This document shows, piece by piece, positions 51,018-59,262 of a stretch of 64,000 bases of DNA; position 1 is the stretch's first letter, and every line of letters starts with the position of its first letter. The position numbers and the translations under genes are program-made. The notes under the pieces are model-generated. The model saw only the letters and a program-made list of their open reading frames with translations. It searched no databases and was not told where the DNA came from. This stretch comes from CAZSHG01 sp964459995 (GTDB lineage Bacteria; UBP14; UBA6098), in contig CAYWOR010000008.1 in the NCBI GenBank assembly GCA_964459995.1, positions 87,725 to 151,724 of the forward strand. Direction: 5' to 3'.

Positions 51018-51772
51018 GTATACCCTCCTCCTCCCCCTCCACAACGCAAAGATTCCCACTTTCCTCTAACACCATCATATGTCCTTTGCCAATCATTTTC
51101 CCATTGTCTTTGGTTACCAGCTAGACCCCAATCTTTATCAATATGATGTGTATTCCATTCGTCCCATAGAACAGCCATTCGAGTAGCTAAATTATGACAA
51201 TGAATCGCCCACACTGCACCGCCAACCCCTAAAAGAACTACTATTGCTCCCGCAGCAAGTTCCCCTGCTCCTAGAGATAAAATTTCAAATAGACAAAGAG
51301 GCGTGTGATTTCGTGGTTTGTATGGAATTCCGATAGTAAGATTTTGTAATCCAAGCCAGGGTAATGAGGAAGTCATTCTTAATGAAACTGGCCCAAAATT
51401 GGCTCCAATAGTAGCATCGTATAGAATGCCCCAACCTTCATAGTAGCCTAATTCAGATAGATTGAATGCTTCTTTCCACAGCAACTCCACCTGCGGGCTT
51501 GCATCCTGATTTCGGATCTTTCCCAGGGTGTCGTAATCAAGGCGGTTCACTATTGTGCCGGCGTGGGTGAAGATGACCTTCGTGCTACCGTCGATGTCCG
51601 GGACGATGTAGAATGTGTTCGCCTCGTCCTCGTAGCCGAGGAATTGGGATTTGCACCAGTGGTAGCGTTTCCAGCCGTCGTCGAAATCGCCGAAACGCTT
51701 TGTGCCGTCGTAGTTGAACGTGCTCTCGCGGGTGTCGGTGTCGTAGCGGTTATTTGAATATAGCTGGTTCAT
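51014..51772 (-). CDS. Rhs core fragment with variable tail (array copy 5)
   Basis: About 252 residues from the ATG at 51772, which has AAGGA just before it inside the end of the upstream lipoprotein gene; the frame is open to 51787. Residues about 10-90 are the conserved Rhs core (YDTDTRESTF to PQVELLWKEAF). The unique tail of about 160 residues contains a glycine-rich hydrophobic stretch (LGAGELAAGAIVVLLGVGGAVWAI), then a Trp/His/Asp-rich end (RMAVLWDEWNTHHIDKDWGL) and a final GGGGGG. I recognise no toxin family. The hydrophobic stretch could be membrane-inserting, which is inference. Confidence 0.75.
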   Translation of the reverse strand: MNQLYSNNRYDTDTRESTFNYDGTKRFGDFDDGWKRYHWCKSQFLGYEDEANTFYIVPDIDGSTKVIFTHAGTIVNRLDYDTLGKIRNQDASPQVELLWKEAFNLSELGYYEGWGILYDATIGANFGPVSLRMTSSLPWLGLQNLTIGIPYKPRNHTPLCLFEILSLGAGELAAGAIVVLLGVGGAVWAIHCHNLATRMAVLWDEWNTHHIDKDWGLAGNQRQWENDWQRTYDGVRGKWESLRCGGGGGGYT

Positions 51773-52415
51773 ATTCCTTAGAACCAAATAAGAGTTTAGC
51801 TTTTCTTATATCAATATATTCAGGGATTTCACGGTCTATTGGATCGTAAGCCGTTTCTCCTATTCTAACTGTGTCCGTAAAATCTATGTAGACTTTACCG
51901 TCAACGTGGGTAAAGGTCCTAAAAAAGACCTTTAATTTCGAGGTATCTTTTAGTTCACCCTCAATAGCTTCTGTTGGAACATCCACGGATAATATTAGCA
52001 TGGAATCTCCAATTACATATGGTTTAAAAGGCCCTTTTATAAGTTCTGATAAGCATCCCGGTATATTATCTCGCTCTTCTTCTTTTACCCTGAAGAAAGA
52101 AGCAAATATCGCTTTGTCCAAAGAAACGGAATCTGGCTCTTCGATTGTCGATTTAAATCTATTCCCCGATATACTATAAACAACTCCTTCACCTTCTTTG
52201 ATTATATATGCTTCCCAGGAGAATTCCATAGAATTTAACTCCGTTATTTCCTGGTTAATACTTAATAATGGAGGAATCCTATTCAATATGAAAATAGCTG
52301 CCATGAACGAATTATCGGGCGAACTTTTTGATTCCATTTCTTCGTTTTTGGGAGAAGTTGCGCAACCTAAAATTAGGATTAGGAATATGATAAACATTTG
52401 TCTTATGATTCTCAT
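51750..52415 (-). CDS. Lipoprotein in the Rhs array
   Basis: 221 residues. The lipobox LILGC puts the lipidated cysteine at residue 18. The mature part has no recognisable domain: a low-complexity linker (SPKNEEMESKSSPDNS), then about 180 residues of mixed alpha/beta character. It follows the membrane protein gene at 52426 after ten bases and overlaps the start of Rhs copy 5. It may be a second partner of copy 4 or the partner of a lost copy. Confidence 0.7.
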   Translation of the reverse strand: MRIIRQMFIIFLILILGCATSPKNEEMESKSSPDNSFMAAIFILNRIPPLLSINQEITELNSMEFSWEAYIIKEGEGVVYSISGNRFKSTIEEPDSVSLDKAIFASFFRVKEEERDNIPGCLSELIKGPFKPYVIGDSMLILSVDVPTEAIEGELKDTSKLKVFFRTFTHVDGKVYIDFTDTVRIGETAYDPIDREIPEYIDIRKAKLLFGSKEYEPAIFK

Positions 52416-52425
52416 TCTAACTCCT

Positions 52426-53004
52426 TTAATTATAACCGAAAGAATTGTTTATGAGCCCTTCGTTCGTTCCCAGAACAACCGGGACGAGGAAAGTCATGTT
52501 AAGCCAAATCATGATAACGCACAAGATGAGAATGATAATCGCTAACGATTTCCCATGCTTTCCGCTACGAAACGAGTTTGTAATAGAAAACGCTGAGAAA
52601 AAAAGCGCGATGATAGATAGAATATTTATGTCCCAGGCGATACCGTTTGTATAAAAAAGGGTCCAACCGCCTGGAATATGCGCGCTTCTCGTTATTCCGG
52701 TTATTGCGCCTAATCCAATTATTAATAGGATAAAACTTAGTAGCCAGAAAACAAGACTCGTCTTGGCGAGAGGGTGGCTGGGCAAATATTGTCCCGCTTC
52801 AATCACAGGTTTTCGTTTTCTATAATAGTAATACTCGACGATAATAACCGATATTGTAAGAAAACTTAATACACAAAGGAGTATATTTAGGCTCCACTCA
52901 TTTAAAGCAGTTATCGCGAGAAATAATATTCCTAATATAAATCCCAATGCAAGCCCTAAACCGGGCGGCCAAATCATAGTTTTAGATCGGCTGCTATTCA
53001 TCAT
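52426..53004 (-). CDS. Multi-pass membrane protein, partner of Rhs copy 4
   Basis: 192 residues with five or six hydrophobic segments (about 13-33, 38-58, 82-104, 122-142, 150-172). It starts with an ATGA overlap on the stop of Rhs copy 4, implying translational coupling. No family is recognised. The membrane location suggests that, if it is an immunity protein, it protects against a tail acting at a membrane. The sequence is AT-rich compared with the Rhs core. Confidence 0.7.
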   Translation of the reverse strand: MMNSSRSKTMIWPPGLGLALGFILGILFLAITALNEWSLNILLCVLSFLTISVIIVEYYYYRKRKPVIEAGQYLPSHPLAKTSLVFWLLSFILLIIGLGAITGITRSAHIPGGWTLFYTNGIAWDINILSIIALFFSAFSITNSFRSGKHGKSLAIIILILCVIMIWLNMTFLVPVVLGTNEGLINNSFGYN

Positions 53005-53831
53005 ACCCCCTGCTGGTCGAAGAACCAGTCCCTTATATCATTTATCACTCCACCGAAAATGCCACATTTTTTATTTTCTGTAACGCATACTTTATTTCTA
53101 CACTCTCCTTTCTTATTATCTTTACAACATGACGTGCCTGTTCCGCTAGTTTTACAATGACGGCCGCTTGGTTTGATACCACCTGTTCCTGAAGAATCTG
53201 ATACGTCAAAGAGAGGTAGCTTATCGTCAGAAGGTGATATACTACCTGGATAAATAACTGGTTCTTTTCCTGCAACGTTTTCCAGGTTATTAAAATCGTT
53301 AAGCTTTGTAGTGAACCAGGCACCTGTTTGAGGATCGTATAGTTCGACCGGATTATAATAAATATCGTTTCCGGCGATATGAAACATCCCCCTCCACAGC
53401 AACTCCACCTGCGGAGCGGCGTCCTGATTTCGGATTTTGCCTAGCGTGTCGTAGTCGAGGCGGTTCACTATTGTGCCGGCGTGGGTGAAGATGACTTTCG
53501 TGCTACCATTTATGTCCGGGACGATGTAGTAGGTGTTCGCCTCGTCCTCGTAGCCGAGGAATTGGGATTTGCACCAGTGGTAGCGTTTCCAGCCGTCGTC
53601 GAAATCGCCGAAACGTTTCGTGCCGTCGTAGTTGAACGTGCTCTCGCGGCTGTCGGTGTCGTAACCGCGCAGGCGCCCCAGCATATCGAAATCGAAGCCG
53701 AGTTCGTCGCCGTTGGCTTTGGTTATCATGTCCAGCACGCTATAGACGTCGTAGCCGAACTTTGTGATGTCGCCGTCCACCTCGCGCCCGGCGAGCAGGC
53801 CCGCGCAGTTGTAAGAGAAAATCCCCTTCAT
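53001..53831 (-). CDS. Rhs core fragment with cysteine-rich tail (array copy 4)
   Basis: 276 residues from the ATG at 53831, which overlaps the signal-peptidase stop (ATGA) and has GAGGAG three bases upstream. Residues 1-150 are Rhs YD-repeat and core (KGIFSYNCAGLLAGREVDGD, FDMLGRLRGYDTDSRES, VPDINGSTKVIFTHAG). The tail keeps a vestige of the Rhs DPxxG motif (VELYDPQTGAWFT). It then becomes low complexity and cysteine-rich (HCKTSGTGTSCCKDNKKGEC, then VCVTENKKC), which would suit a disulfide-bonded extracellular tail. The function is unknown. Confidence 0.78.
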   Translation of the reverse strand: MKGIFSYNCAGLLAGREVDGDITKFGYDVYSVLDMITKANGDELGFDFDMLGRLRGYDTDSRESTFNYDGTKRFGDFDDGWKRYHWCKSQFLGYEDEANTYYIVPDINGSTKVIFTHAGTIVNRLDYDTLGKIRNQDAAPQVELLWRGMFHIAGNDIYYNPVELYDPQTGAWFTTKLNDFNNLENVAGKEPVIYPGSISPSDDKLPLFDVSDSSGTGGIKPSGRHCKTSGTGTSCCKDNKKGECRNKVCVTENKKCGIFGGVINDIRDWFFDQQGV

Positions 53832-54799
53832 AATCTCCTCATTCTCCAATAGGGTTTGTAAATGAATTGGGCGATTCCTTTGATTTGAGTTAAACTAATT
53901 GGACCAAAATCCCTACTATCATAACTATTTAAGCGGTTATCTCCAAGAACATAATATTCCATGTATCCTAAAATTAAAGGAGGAGTTGAGATAGTATAAA
54001 ATTGATAATCTAACATAAGAACAATTAGACTATCCCTAAGTGTTATAGTGCTATCACCTGATTTTCGAAGAGAATAATGTTCAGAATATATGTATTTAGA
54101 AGTATCGTTAAAGTAAAATGATATTGCCGTATCAATATATGCATATTCCTCACTGAGATGATTATTGTTGACCGTAACCTTGCAATTGCTTATAAACAAT
54201 GTATCTCCTGGTATACCAACCACTCTTTTTTGATATATACTCATAGAATTCTGAAATTCCGAATTAGATTTTGCCTTGAATGTAACTATATCCCCACGTT
54301 TTACATCGCCGTTATTAAAACACCCATATTTAACTACGATACGATCACTTTCCTTAAAAGTAGGCCACATCGAAGTTCCAATTCCGGTGTCAATTTGGTA
54401 GTTATTTAATTTGAACCGTTTAGGAAAATCAAAGTAAAGTGCTATTGAGATAGCTAGAATTAGTATTATCGGCATCAAGAGTAGAGAATATAGTCGATTA
54501 TGACTTATGATATTAGTATTCTTACTTAGCAAGGAGTCGATTATTGCATAAATCCATATACCGTATCGTGCTAAATCCATCAACAATAAAGTAATTAGAT
54601 TTGAATATGTGAATTGACGGAAAAAGAAGAAGGAAAAGACAAAGAAGAATAAGATATATATTGAGATTCCTTTTATAAGTTTTCCGGCATAAGCATGCCC
54701 CAATCCAGGTATTACTATAGATAAACCCGTTGCTATGGACTTATTTCGCATCACGTTATTATTCATGAAGATATAAATTAAGCGTTTAATAAAGACCAT
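53828..54799 (-). CDS. Type I signal peptidase within the Rhs array
   Basis: 323 residues. The C-terminal half has all S26 landmarks: GTSMWPTF with the catalytic serine at about residue 143, KRVVGIPGDTL with the catalytic lysine at about 191, and YYVLGDNRLNSYDSRDFGPI. The N-terminal half has several membrane segments, including an IPGLGHAYAGKLIKG stretch. A standard LepB has one or two anchors, so this is an extended form. It would cleave signal peptides on the outer face of the inner membrane. It lies between Rhs copies 3 and 4, overlapping both. The start is uncertain (54799, 54766 or 54751). Confidence 0.85.
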   Translation of the reverse strand: MVFIKRLIYIFMNNNVMRNKSIATGLSIVIPGLGHAYAGKLIKGISIYILFFFVFSFFFFRQFTYSNLITLLLMDLARYGIWIYAIIDSLLSKNTNIISHNRLYSLLLMPIILILAISIALYFDFPKRFKLNNYQIDTGIGTSMWPTFKESDRIVVKYGCFNNGDVKRGDIVTFKAKSNSEFQNSMSIYQKRVVGIPGDTLFISNCKVTVNNNHLSEEYAYIDTAISFYFNDTSKYIYSEHYSLRKSGDSTITLRDSLIVLMLDYQFYTISTPPLILGYMEYYVLGDNRLNSYDSRDFGPISLTQIKGIAQFIYKPYWRMRRL

Positions 54800-55634
54800 C
54801 TATACAATCACCCCAAACTGCACAATTTCCCGTTGGCCTTCCATCCTTTATTTCGTAAGCTAGACAACATTCATACTGGCCATACCACACTCTCGGGTTG
54901 ATAAAATAATACGGTATATCGTCAGGATTTTTCGGGTCACGAACCCAACCACCTTGACAACCCCCACCATCGATTAATTCTTCTAACCAACTTATAAATA
55001 GAGGATTGTTTCCATTTCCACCTCCTGGATTAATGATATCCGAACCCCGCGGAATTCCATTGAAACCGTAAGCATTTTTTGCTAAGATCGGTAATCTGAA
55101 CAAACTTAATGGATTTAATAAACTAGGTAAATAAACTATAAAACCAGATATTGCTTTTATGATTCCAAAACTAAGCCCAATAGGAAAGTAGATAGTTGAC
55201 TTATTATTGGAAATATATAGATTTACGTCCTCGTCCCAAAACATCCCCCTCCACAGTAGCTCCACCTGCGGCGTGGTGTCCTGGTTGCGGATCTTCCCCA
55301 GCGTGTCGTAGTCGAGGCGGTTTGCTATTGTGCCGGCGTGGGTGAAGATGACCTTCGTGCTACCGTTCACGTCCGGGACGATGTAGTAGGTGTTCGCCTC
55401 GTCCTCGTAGCCGAGGAATTGGGATTTGCACCAATGGTAGCGTTTCCAGCCGTCGTCGAAATCGCCGAAACGCTTCGTGCCGTCGTAGTTGAAGGTGCTC
55501 TCGCGGGTGTCGGTGTCGTATCCGCGCAGGCGTCCCAGCATATCGAAATCGAAGCCGATAATATTTAGCGAACCATTCAATTTATTATATCCAATTTCAC
55601 AAAGGTAATATCTAAAGAAGGGATGTATGGGCAA
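54786..55634 (-). CDS. Rhs core fragment with variable tail (array copy 3)
   Basis: Up to 282 residues. The first 24 codons overlap the 3' end of the upstream gene. An alternative TTG start at 55580 overlaps that gene's stop (TTGA) and would give a protein beginning just before the Rhs homology (FDMLGRLRGYDTDTRES). The conserved core ends at PQVELLWRGMF. The 155-residue tail has a hydrophobic segment (IIKAISGFIVYLPSLLNPLSLF), a glycine/asparagine linker and a cysteine-containing end (YGQYECCLAYEIKDG, then NCAVWGDCIDG). No family is recognised. Confidence 0.7.
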   Translation of the reverse strand: MPIHPFFRYYLCEIGYNKLNGSLNIIGFDFDMLGRLRGYDTDTRESTFNYDGTKRFGDFDDGWKRYHWCKSQFLGYEDEANTYYIVPDVNGSTKVIFTHAGTIANRLDYDTLGKIRNQDTTPQVELLWRGMFWDEDVNLYISNNKSTIYFPIGLSFGIIKAISGFIVYLPSLLNPLSLFRLPILAKNAYGFNGIPRGSDIINPGGGNGNNPLFISWLEELIDGGGCQGGWVRDPKNPDDIPYYFINPRVWYGQYECCLAYEIKDGRPTGNCAVWGDCIDGLY

Positions 55635-56305
55635 TTAGTTGTGTCTAAAACATTTACTTCGTTGGGTAAGACCCTGATACAATGGAGGTCTTTTGTGGAA
55701 TCTGGGATCGTGGTCTGAAAACCGTTCTTATTTGTTATATCGAATATCTTCATTTCTCCAAGCGATGCGCTCGAATAGCCGTGGACGATTATAGAATCTA
55801 TCGCGGCATTCGAGAGACCGTAGATTGGCGTTTCCAGTATTATACTCGAATCGGTTATTGTGTATTCCGGCGAATCGACTCTCGAAGCGCCCCTTACAAT
55901 TGATAGAATTGTATCGATTTTCTCGAGGTTGTCCGAAGCTACAATTGTTTTTTGATAAGAATCCGGTTCGTTATCGGCTATTCCGAAATAAGGTAGACAG
56001 TATTGCATAAAATGGCCGGTTGGCTTTTCAGGCATATCAGGTTGCTCGAAATACATTATTCCCAAATGGTAGGCAAGAGAATCATTATAGTCTAAGAATA
56101 TTGTAAATAGTATCAGCCAGCTATATGTGCAGGCTCCCGAATCCGAATACGAGAATTCAAGCTCACCCGGAATAGAAGCCAATCCTATCTCGCCCCTCAC
56201 GACTATATCGTGCGATTTACGGCAGTAGCTTGTGTTCGAGCTTAGCAATACAAATATTATAATTAATAGTGCAATAATATAAATGTGTTGTGATAGCCTT
56301 TTCAT
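55577..56305 (-). CDS. Exported or membrane-anchored protein, partner of Rhs copy 2
   Basis: 242 residues from the ATG at 56305, which overlaps the stop of Rhs copy 2 (ATGA). An N-terminal hydrophobic segment (IYIIALLIIIFVLLSSNTSYC) is a signal peptide or anchor. It is not a clear lipobox although a cysteine follows. The mature part is beta-rich with no recognised family (VRGEIGLASIPGELEFSYSD, later LDITFVKLDII). By position it is the partner of the Rhs tail upstream. Confidence 0.7.
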   Translation of the reverse strand: MKRLSQHIYIIALLIIIFVLLSSNTSYCRKSHDIVVRGEIGLASIPGELEFSYSDSGACTYSWLILFTIFLDYNDSLAYHLGIMYFEQPDMPEKPTGHFMQYCLPYFGIADNEPDSYQKTIVASDNLEKIDTILSIVRGASRVDSPEYTITDSSIILETPIYGLSNAAIDSIIVHGYSSASLGEMKIFDITNKNGFQTTIPDSTKDLHCIRVLPNEVNVLDTTNCPYIPSLDITFVKLDIIN

Positions 56306-57042
56306 GTCGAATACCCCACGTCGTCCCAAAGAGTGCACTTGAAATCATAATAAGTAATTCCATTTACAGTAACTCGAACAAATACCCAACGAAGACATGT
56401 CCTCACATAATACTTCACACTTGTTGCGTCAGCGTCGGAAGAAACATCATCTAATTCTCCCAGTCCTCCGGAATCCGGGGCTTTTGGAATCGGAAGAGGG
56501 CGAAGTCCAAGATCGATCTCTGAACGAGCAAGCAAACCGAAATAATGAATTACCTCGCTATATTCATTTCTCAGGGACATGCCGAGTTTCGGGTCATAAA
56601 TCCGTGAAATCAGCCAATCTCTCCCGTTTCTGAAGTAGAGTTGCGAGTCTGAACTGCAGAACATCCCCCTCCACAACAACTCCACCTGCGGCGTGGTGTC
56701 CTGGTTGCGGATTTTGCCGAGGGTGTCGTAGTCGAGGCGGTTCACTATTGTGCCGGCGTGGGTGAAGATGACTTTCGTGCTACCGTTCACGTCCGGGACG
56801 ATGTAGAATGTGTTCGCCTCGTCCTCGTAGCCGAGGAACTGGGATTTGCACCAGTGGTATCGTTTCCAGCCGTCGTCGAAATCGCCGAAACGTTTCGTGC
56901 CGTCGTAGTTGAACGTGCTCTCGCGGGTGTCGGTGTCGTAGCGGCGCAGGCGGCCAAGAATATCGAAATCGAAGCCGAGTTCGTCGCCGTTGACTTTGGT
57001 GGAAAAGAACTTATATCCAGAATATTTCCTTAATAGAATCAT
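56302..57042 (-). CDS. Rhs core fragment with variable tail (array copy 2)
   Basis: 246 residues. The ATG at 57042 lies inside the 3' end of the upstream lipoprotein gene, and Rhs homology begins at codon 17 (VNGDELGFDFDILGRLRRYDT). The conserved core ends at VELLWRGMF. The tail keeps a recognisable Rhs end motif (LYFRNGRDWLISRIYDPKLG), then about 100 unique residues with a proline-rich hinge (LRPLPIPKAPDSGG) and a beta-rich end (VKYYVRTCLRWVFVRVTVNG). No toxin signature is recognised. Confidence 0.75.
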   Translation of the reverse strand: MILLRKYSGYKFFSTKVNGDELGFDFDILGRLRRYDTDTRESTFNYDGTKRFGDFDDGWKRYHWCKSQFLGYEDEANTFYIVPDVNGSTKVIFTHAGTIVNRLDYDTLGKIRNQDTTPQVELLWRGMFCSSDSQLYFRNGRDWLISRIYDPKLGMSLRNEYSEVIHYFGLLARSEIDLGLRPLPIPKAPDSGGLGELDDVSSDADATSVKYYVRTCLRWVFVRVTVNGITYYDFKCTLWDDVGYST

Positions 57043-58045
57043 GTTTCTTTCTAATCACTCTCCTTCCATCTAATGTATTAATTTGTATGCCTACGATATT
57101 TATTTCGGAAGAAAATATTAAGCTTGCGATAAAACGATTATCGGGGGTAATTGAAACAGGGACTATATCAGGTTCAATCCAAAATTCTTGTATGAGTTTT
57201 CCATTTTCATTAATTAGACTTAACCGATTACGGTTTATTAAATTTCCCAAAATCGCATAAAATGGGCTTAACTTTGTCCCACCTGAACTTGAAACAATTG
57301 CCATTCTATCTATATTTATAATTCTCTGCTGATACCATTCTCCAAACCCTAAGTTAATATCAGAAAAACCAGAAGTATCTTTGATGACAAAAGCACCTTC
57401 GTTGCAACGAATTATAAAAGAACTAATTCCCCACTTATGATAAGATTTATTTTTGTAGGTAATTTTAGTTTGGTTTTCAAACATTTTTATAGATGAACAT
57501 TTAATGTCTACAATTGCGAAATAAAGGCTATCTTTTCCAGCAATTGTCATAAAAAAATCGTTATTCGCACTATATTCAGGAAGAAAACCAAAAGGTATAG
57601 ATATTATTGTATCACTTTTCCCATTTTCAATATCAAGAATGCAATAATGAATTGCTGAATCTGGTCCTGTTGAAAAATAAACTCTTCTATTATCGAGAGA
57701 CCAAATTGGCCATCTGCCACTAAATGAATTTATGCTATCTCCCGTTATTGACACAATAACATACTTGGTGTCCAACGATTGTGATGAGACTTCTTTTTGA
57801 ATTTGTTTTAGAATAATCATTTGTGAATTTGGAGATACTTTTTCAATAGTCATATCTTTATTTGAAACGAAAACTGTGTCAATAATTGTGTCATTTACTG
57901 TAAATTGTAATAAATTATTATCTCCAACTATTATCAGAGAAGGTTGAGGATTAATTAAAGCACTCTCTTCAAACCTCCCCGTGCAGTTAAACAACAGACA
58001 ACAAATTAGAAATACAAAGAATATTGTTAAATGATAATTCAACAT
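57011..58045 (-). CDS. Lipoprotein, partner of Rhs copy 1
   Basis: 344 residues from the ATG at 58045, chosen for the GAGGA six bases upstream and the lipobox that follows (LLFNC, cysteine at residue 21). The frame is open 11 codons further upstream. The mature part is a series of beta-strands with NRRVYFSTG, PEYSANNDFF and TPDNRFIASL motifs, which fit a propeller of the TolB/WD type. It starts 17 bases after the stop of Rhs copy 1. It is markedly AT-rich compared with the flanking Rhs sequence. Confidence 0.75.
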   Translation of the reverse strand: MLNYHLTIFFVFLICCLLFNCTGRFEESALINPQPSLIIVGDNNLLQFTVNDTIIDTVFVSNKDMTIEKVSPNSQMIILKQIQKEVSSQSLDTKYVIVSITGDSINSFSGRWPIWSLDNRRVYFSTGPDSAIHYCILDIENGKSDTIISIPFGFLPEYSANNDFFMTIAGKDSLYFAIVDIKCSSIKMFENQTKITYKNKSYHKWGISSFIIRCNEGAFVIKDTSGFSDINLGFGEWYQQRIINIDRMAIVSSSGGTKLSPFYAILGNLINRNRLSLINENGKLIQEFWIEPDIVPVSITPDNRFIASLIFSSEINIVGIQINTLDGRRVIRKKHDSIKEIFWI

Positions 58046-58062
58046 GGTTAGTCCTCTATAAT

Positions 58063-59097
58063 TTAATATTCTACCCAAAAACCTTTAAGGGTTGCAGAAA
58101 CCCACTCACCCCACCTGTAACACCAGAATATCATACCCATATATGCGTGTCTTCTTTGCTGAAGCCATCTTTCATGAGCAATTTCACCAGCTTCTGTCGT
58201 CAAATCCCAGCTGGGATCATATTGAGAACAAACATATTCATAATATTCGATTGCACTGCTACAACCGAAAATACCTGCTCGAAAAAGTTCTCCACTTCTA
58301 CTTATTCGTATTACAAAGTAGTCGTTATAAATAAGAGCTTTATCACTTTCTAGTTTGTAATTTAATCCAATACCAAAAGTTGGGTATGACAATGAGTTAA
58401 GAAAAACATATGCTTCCATTGCTGGAAGGTAAAACATCCCCCTCCACAGCAACTCCACCTGCGGTGTGGTATCCTGATTTCGGATTTTACCTAATTGATC
58501 ATAGTCGAGGCGGTTCACTATTGTGCCAGCGTGGGTGAAGATTACTTTCGTACTACCGTCGATGTCCGGGACGATGTAGAACGTGTTCGCATCGTCCTCG
58601 TAGCCGAGGAACTGGGATTTGCACCAGTGGTATCGTTTCCAGCCGTCGTCGAAATCGCCGAAACGTTTCGTGCCGTCGTAGTTGAACGTGCTCTCGCGGC
58701 TGTCGGTGTCGTAACCGCGCAGGCGCCCCAGCATATCGAAATCGAAGCCGAGTTCGTCGCCGTTGGCTTTGGTTATCATGTCCAGCACGCTATAGACGTC
58801 GTAGCCGAATTTCGTAATGTCGCCGTCCACCTCGCGCCCAGCGAGCAGGCCCGCGCAGTTGTAGGAGAAAATCCCCTTCTCGCCGGCGGTGTCCTCGTAG
58901 TAGCGGACCAGCCGGTTCAGCGCGTCGAATTCCATGTTGTAGTCCTCGCCGCCGCCGTCGGTGTTGTGGATTCGGGTGAGGTTGCCGTTGGCGTATTTCG
59001 GGTTGAATTCAGCTTCGAAACAAAACCGGAAATCATCGCCAAGGCATTTTTCGCGGCCTGCGTCTCGTTTCAAAACTATTTCACAACTTCCGTTCAT
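58063..59097 (-). CDS. Longest Rhs core fragment, first gene of the array (copy 1)
   Basis: 344 residues. The ATG at 59097 has AGGAG five bases upstream and lies 46 bases after a good promoter. Residues about 30-110 are YD repeats (NLTRIHNTDGGGEDYNMEFD, LVRYYEDTAGEKGIFSYNC, ITKFGYDVYSVLDMITKANG). Residues 110-220 are the Rhs tip core (the GSTKVIFTHAGTIVNRLDYD segment corresponds to the usual LGSTRLLTD-YDPFG region). The tail of about 125 residues is unique (ending TTEAGEIAHERWLQQRRHAY and WGEWVSATLKGFWVEY). A normal Rhs protein has over 1000 residues and an N-terminal export region; none exists here, and the upstream DNA is intergenic. Confidence 0.82.
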   Translation of the reverse strand: MNGSCEIVLKRDAGREKCLGDDFRFCFEAEFNPKYANGNLTRIHNTDGGGEDYNMEFDALNRLVRYYEDTAGEKGIFSYNCAGLLAGREVDGDITKFGYDVYSVLDMITKANGDELGFDFDMLGRLRGYDTDSRESTFNYDGTKRFGDFDDGWKRYHWCKSQFLGYEDDANTFYIVPDIDGSTKVIFTHAGTIVNRLDYDQLGKIRNQDTTPQVELLWRGMFYLPAMEAYVFLNSLSYPTFGIGLNYKLESDKALIYNDYFVIRISRSGELFRAGIFGCSSAIEYYEYVCSQYDPSWDLTTEAGEIAHERWLQQRRHAYMGMIFWCYRWGEWVSATLKGFWVEY

Positions 59098-59142
59098 TAA
59101 GCTCCTAAAAGTAAGGATTCTTAATAACTATATTCTACTTCA

Positions 59143-59171
59143 ATAATAAAATTATTCATTTTCAAAGTCAA
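59143..59171 (-). promoter_or_regulatory. Promoter of the Rhs array
   Basis: On the minus strand TTGACT (59166-59171) and TATTAT (59143-59148) are separated by 17 bp, 45 bp upstream of the first Rhs start codon, which has its own AGGAG. Confidence 0.6.
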
Positions 59172-59262
59172 GGACTTTTTTAAAAAATTTCTTACCCGCT
59201 ACTTACAATAGTTTGCCGGTGATACTCGAATATTCTCAGACGAAATAAAATTCCTTTTCCCC

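Larger units (their letters stand above)
50267..59097 (-). repeat. Six dispersed copies of an Rhs/YD-repeat core segment
   Basis: Copies lie at about 50272-50483, 51474-51748, 53383-53828, 55242-55557, 56659-57000 and 58433-59030. Across at least 210 bp they are nearly identical (FNYDGTKRFGDF, WKRYHWCKSQFLGYED, GSTKVIFTHAGTIVNRLD). Five end at the same place (VELLW followed by RGMF or EAF), after which sequences diverge. The upstream limits differ in every copy. The shared parts are GC-rich and the unique sequence between them AT-rich. Confidence 0.9.

Noticed and set aside
58495..59100. 201-codon plus-strand frame across the first Rhs copy, with similar frames at 53481, 55338, 56758 and 51563
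   Set aside because: They recur only because the Rhs core is repeated. All are antisense to it, with Val/Ala/Glu-rich composition and no ribosome sites.
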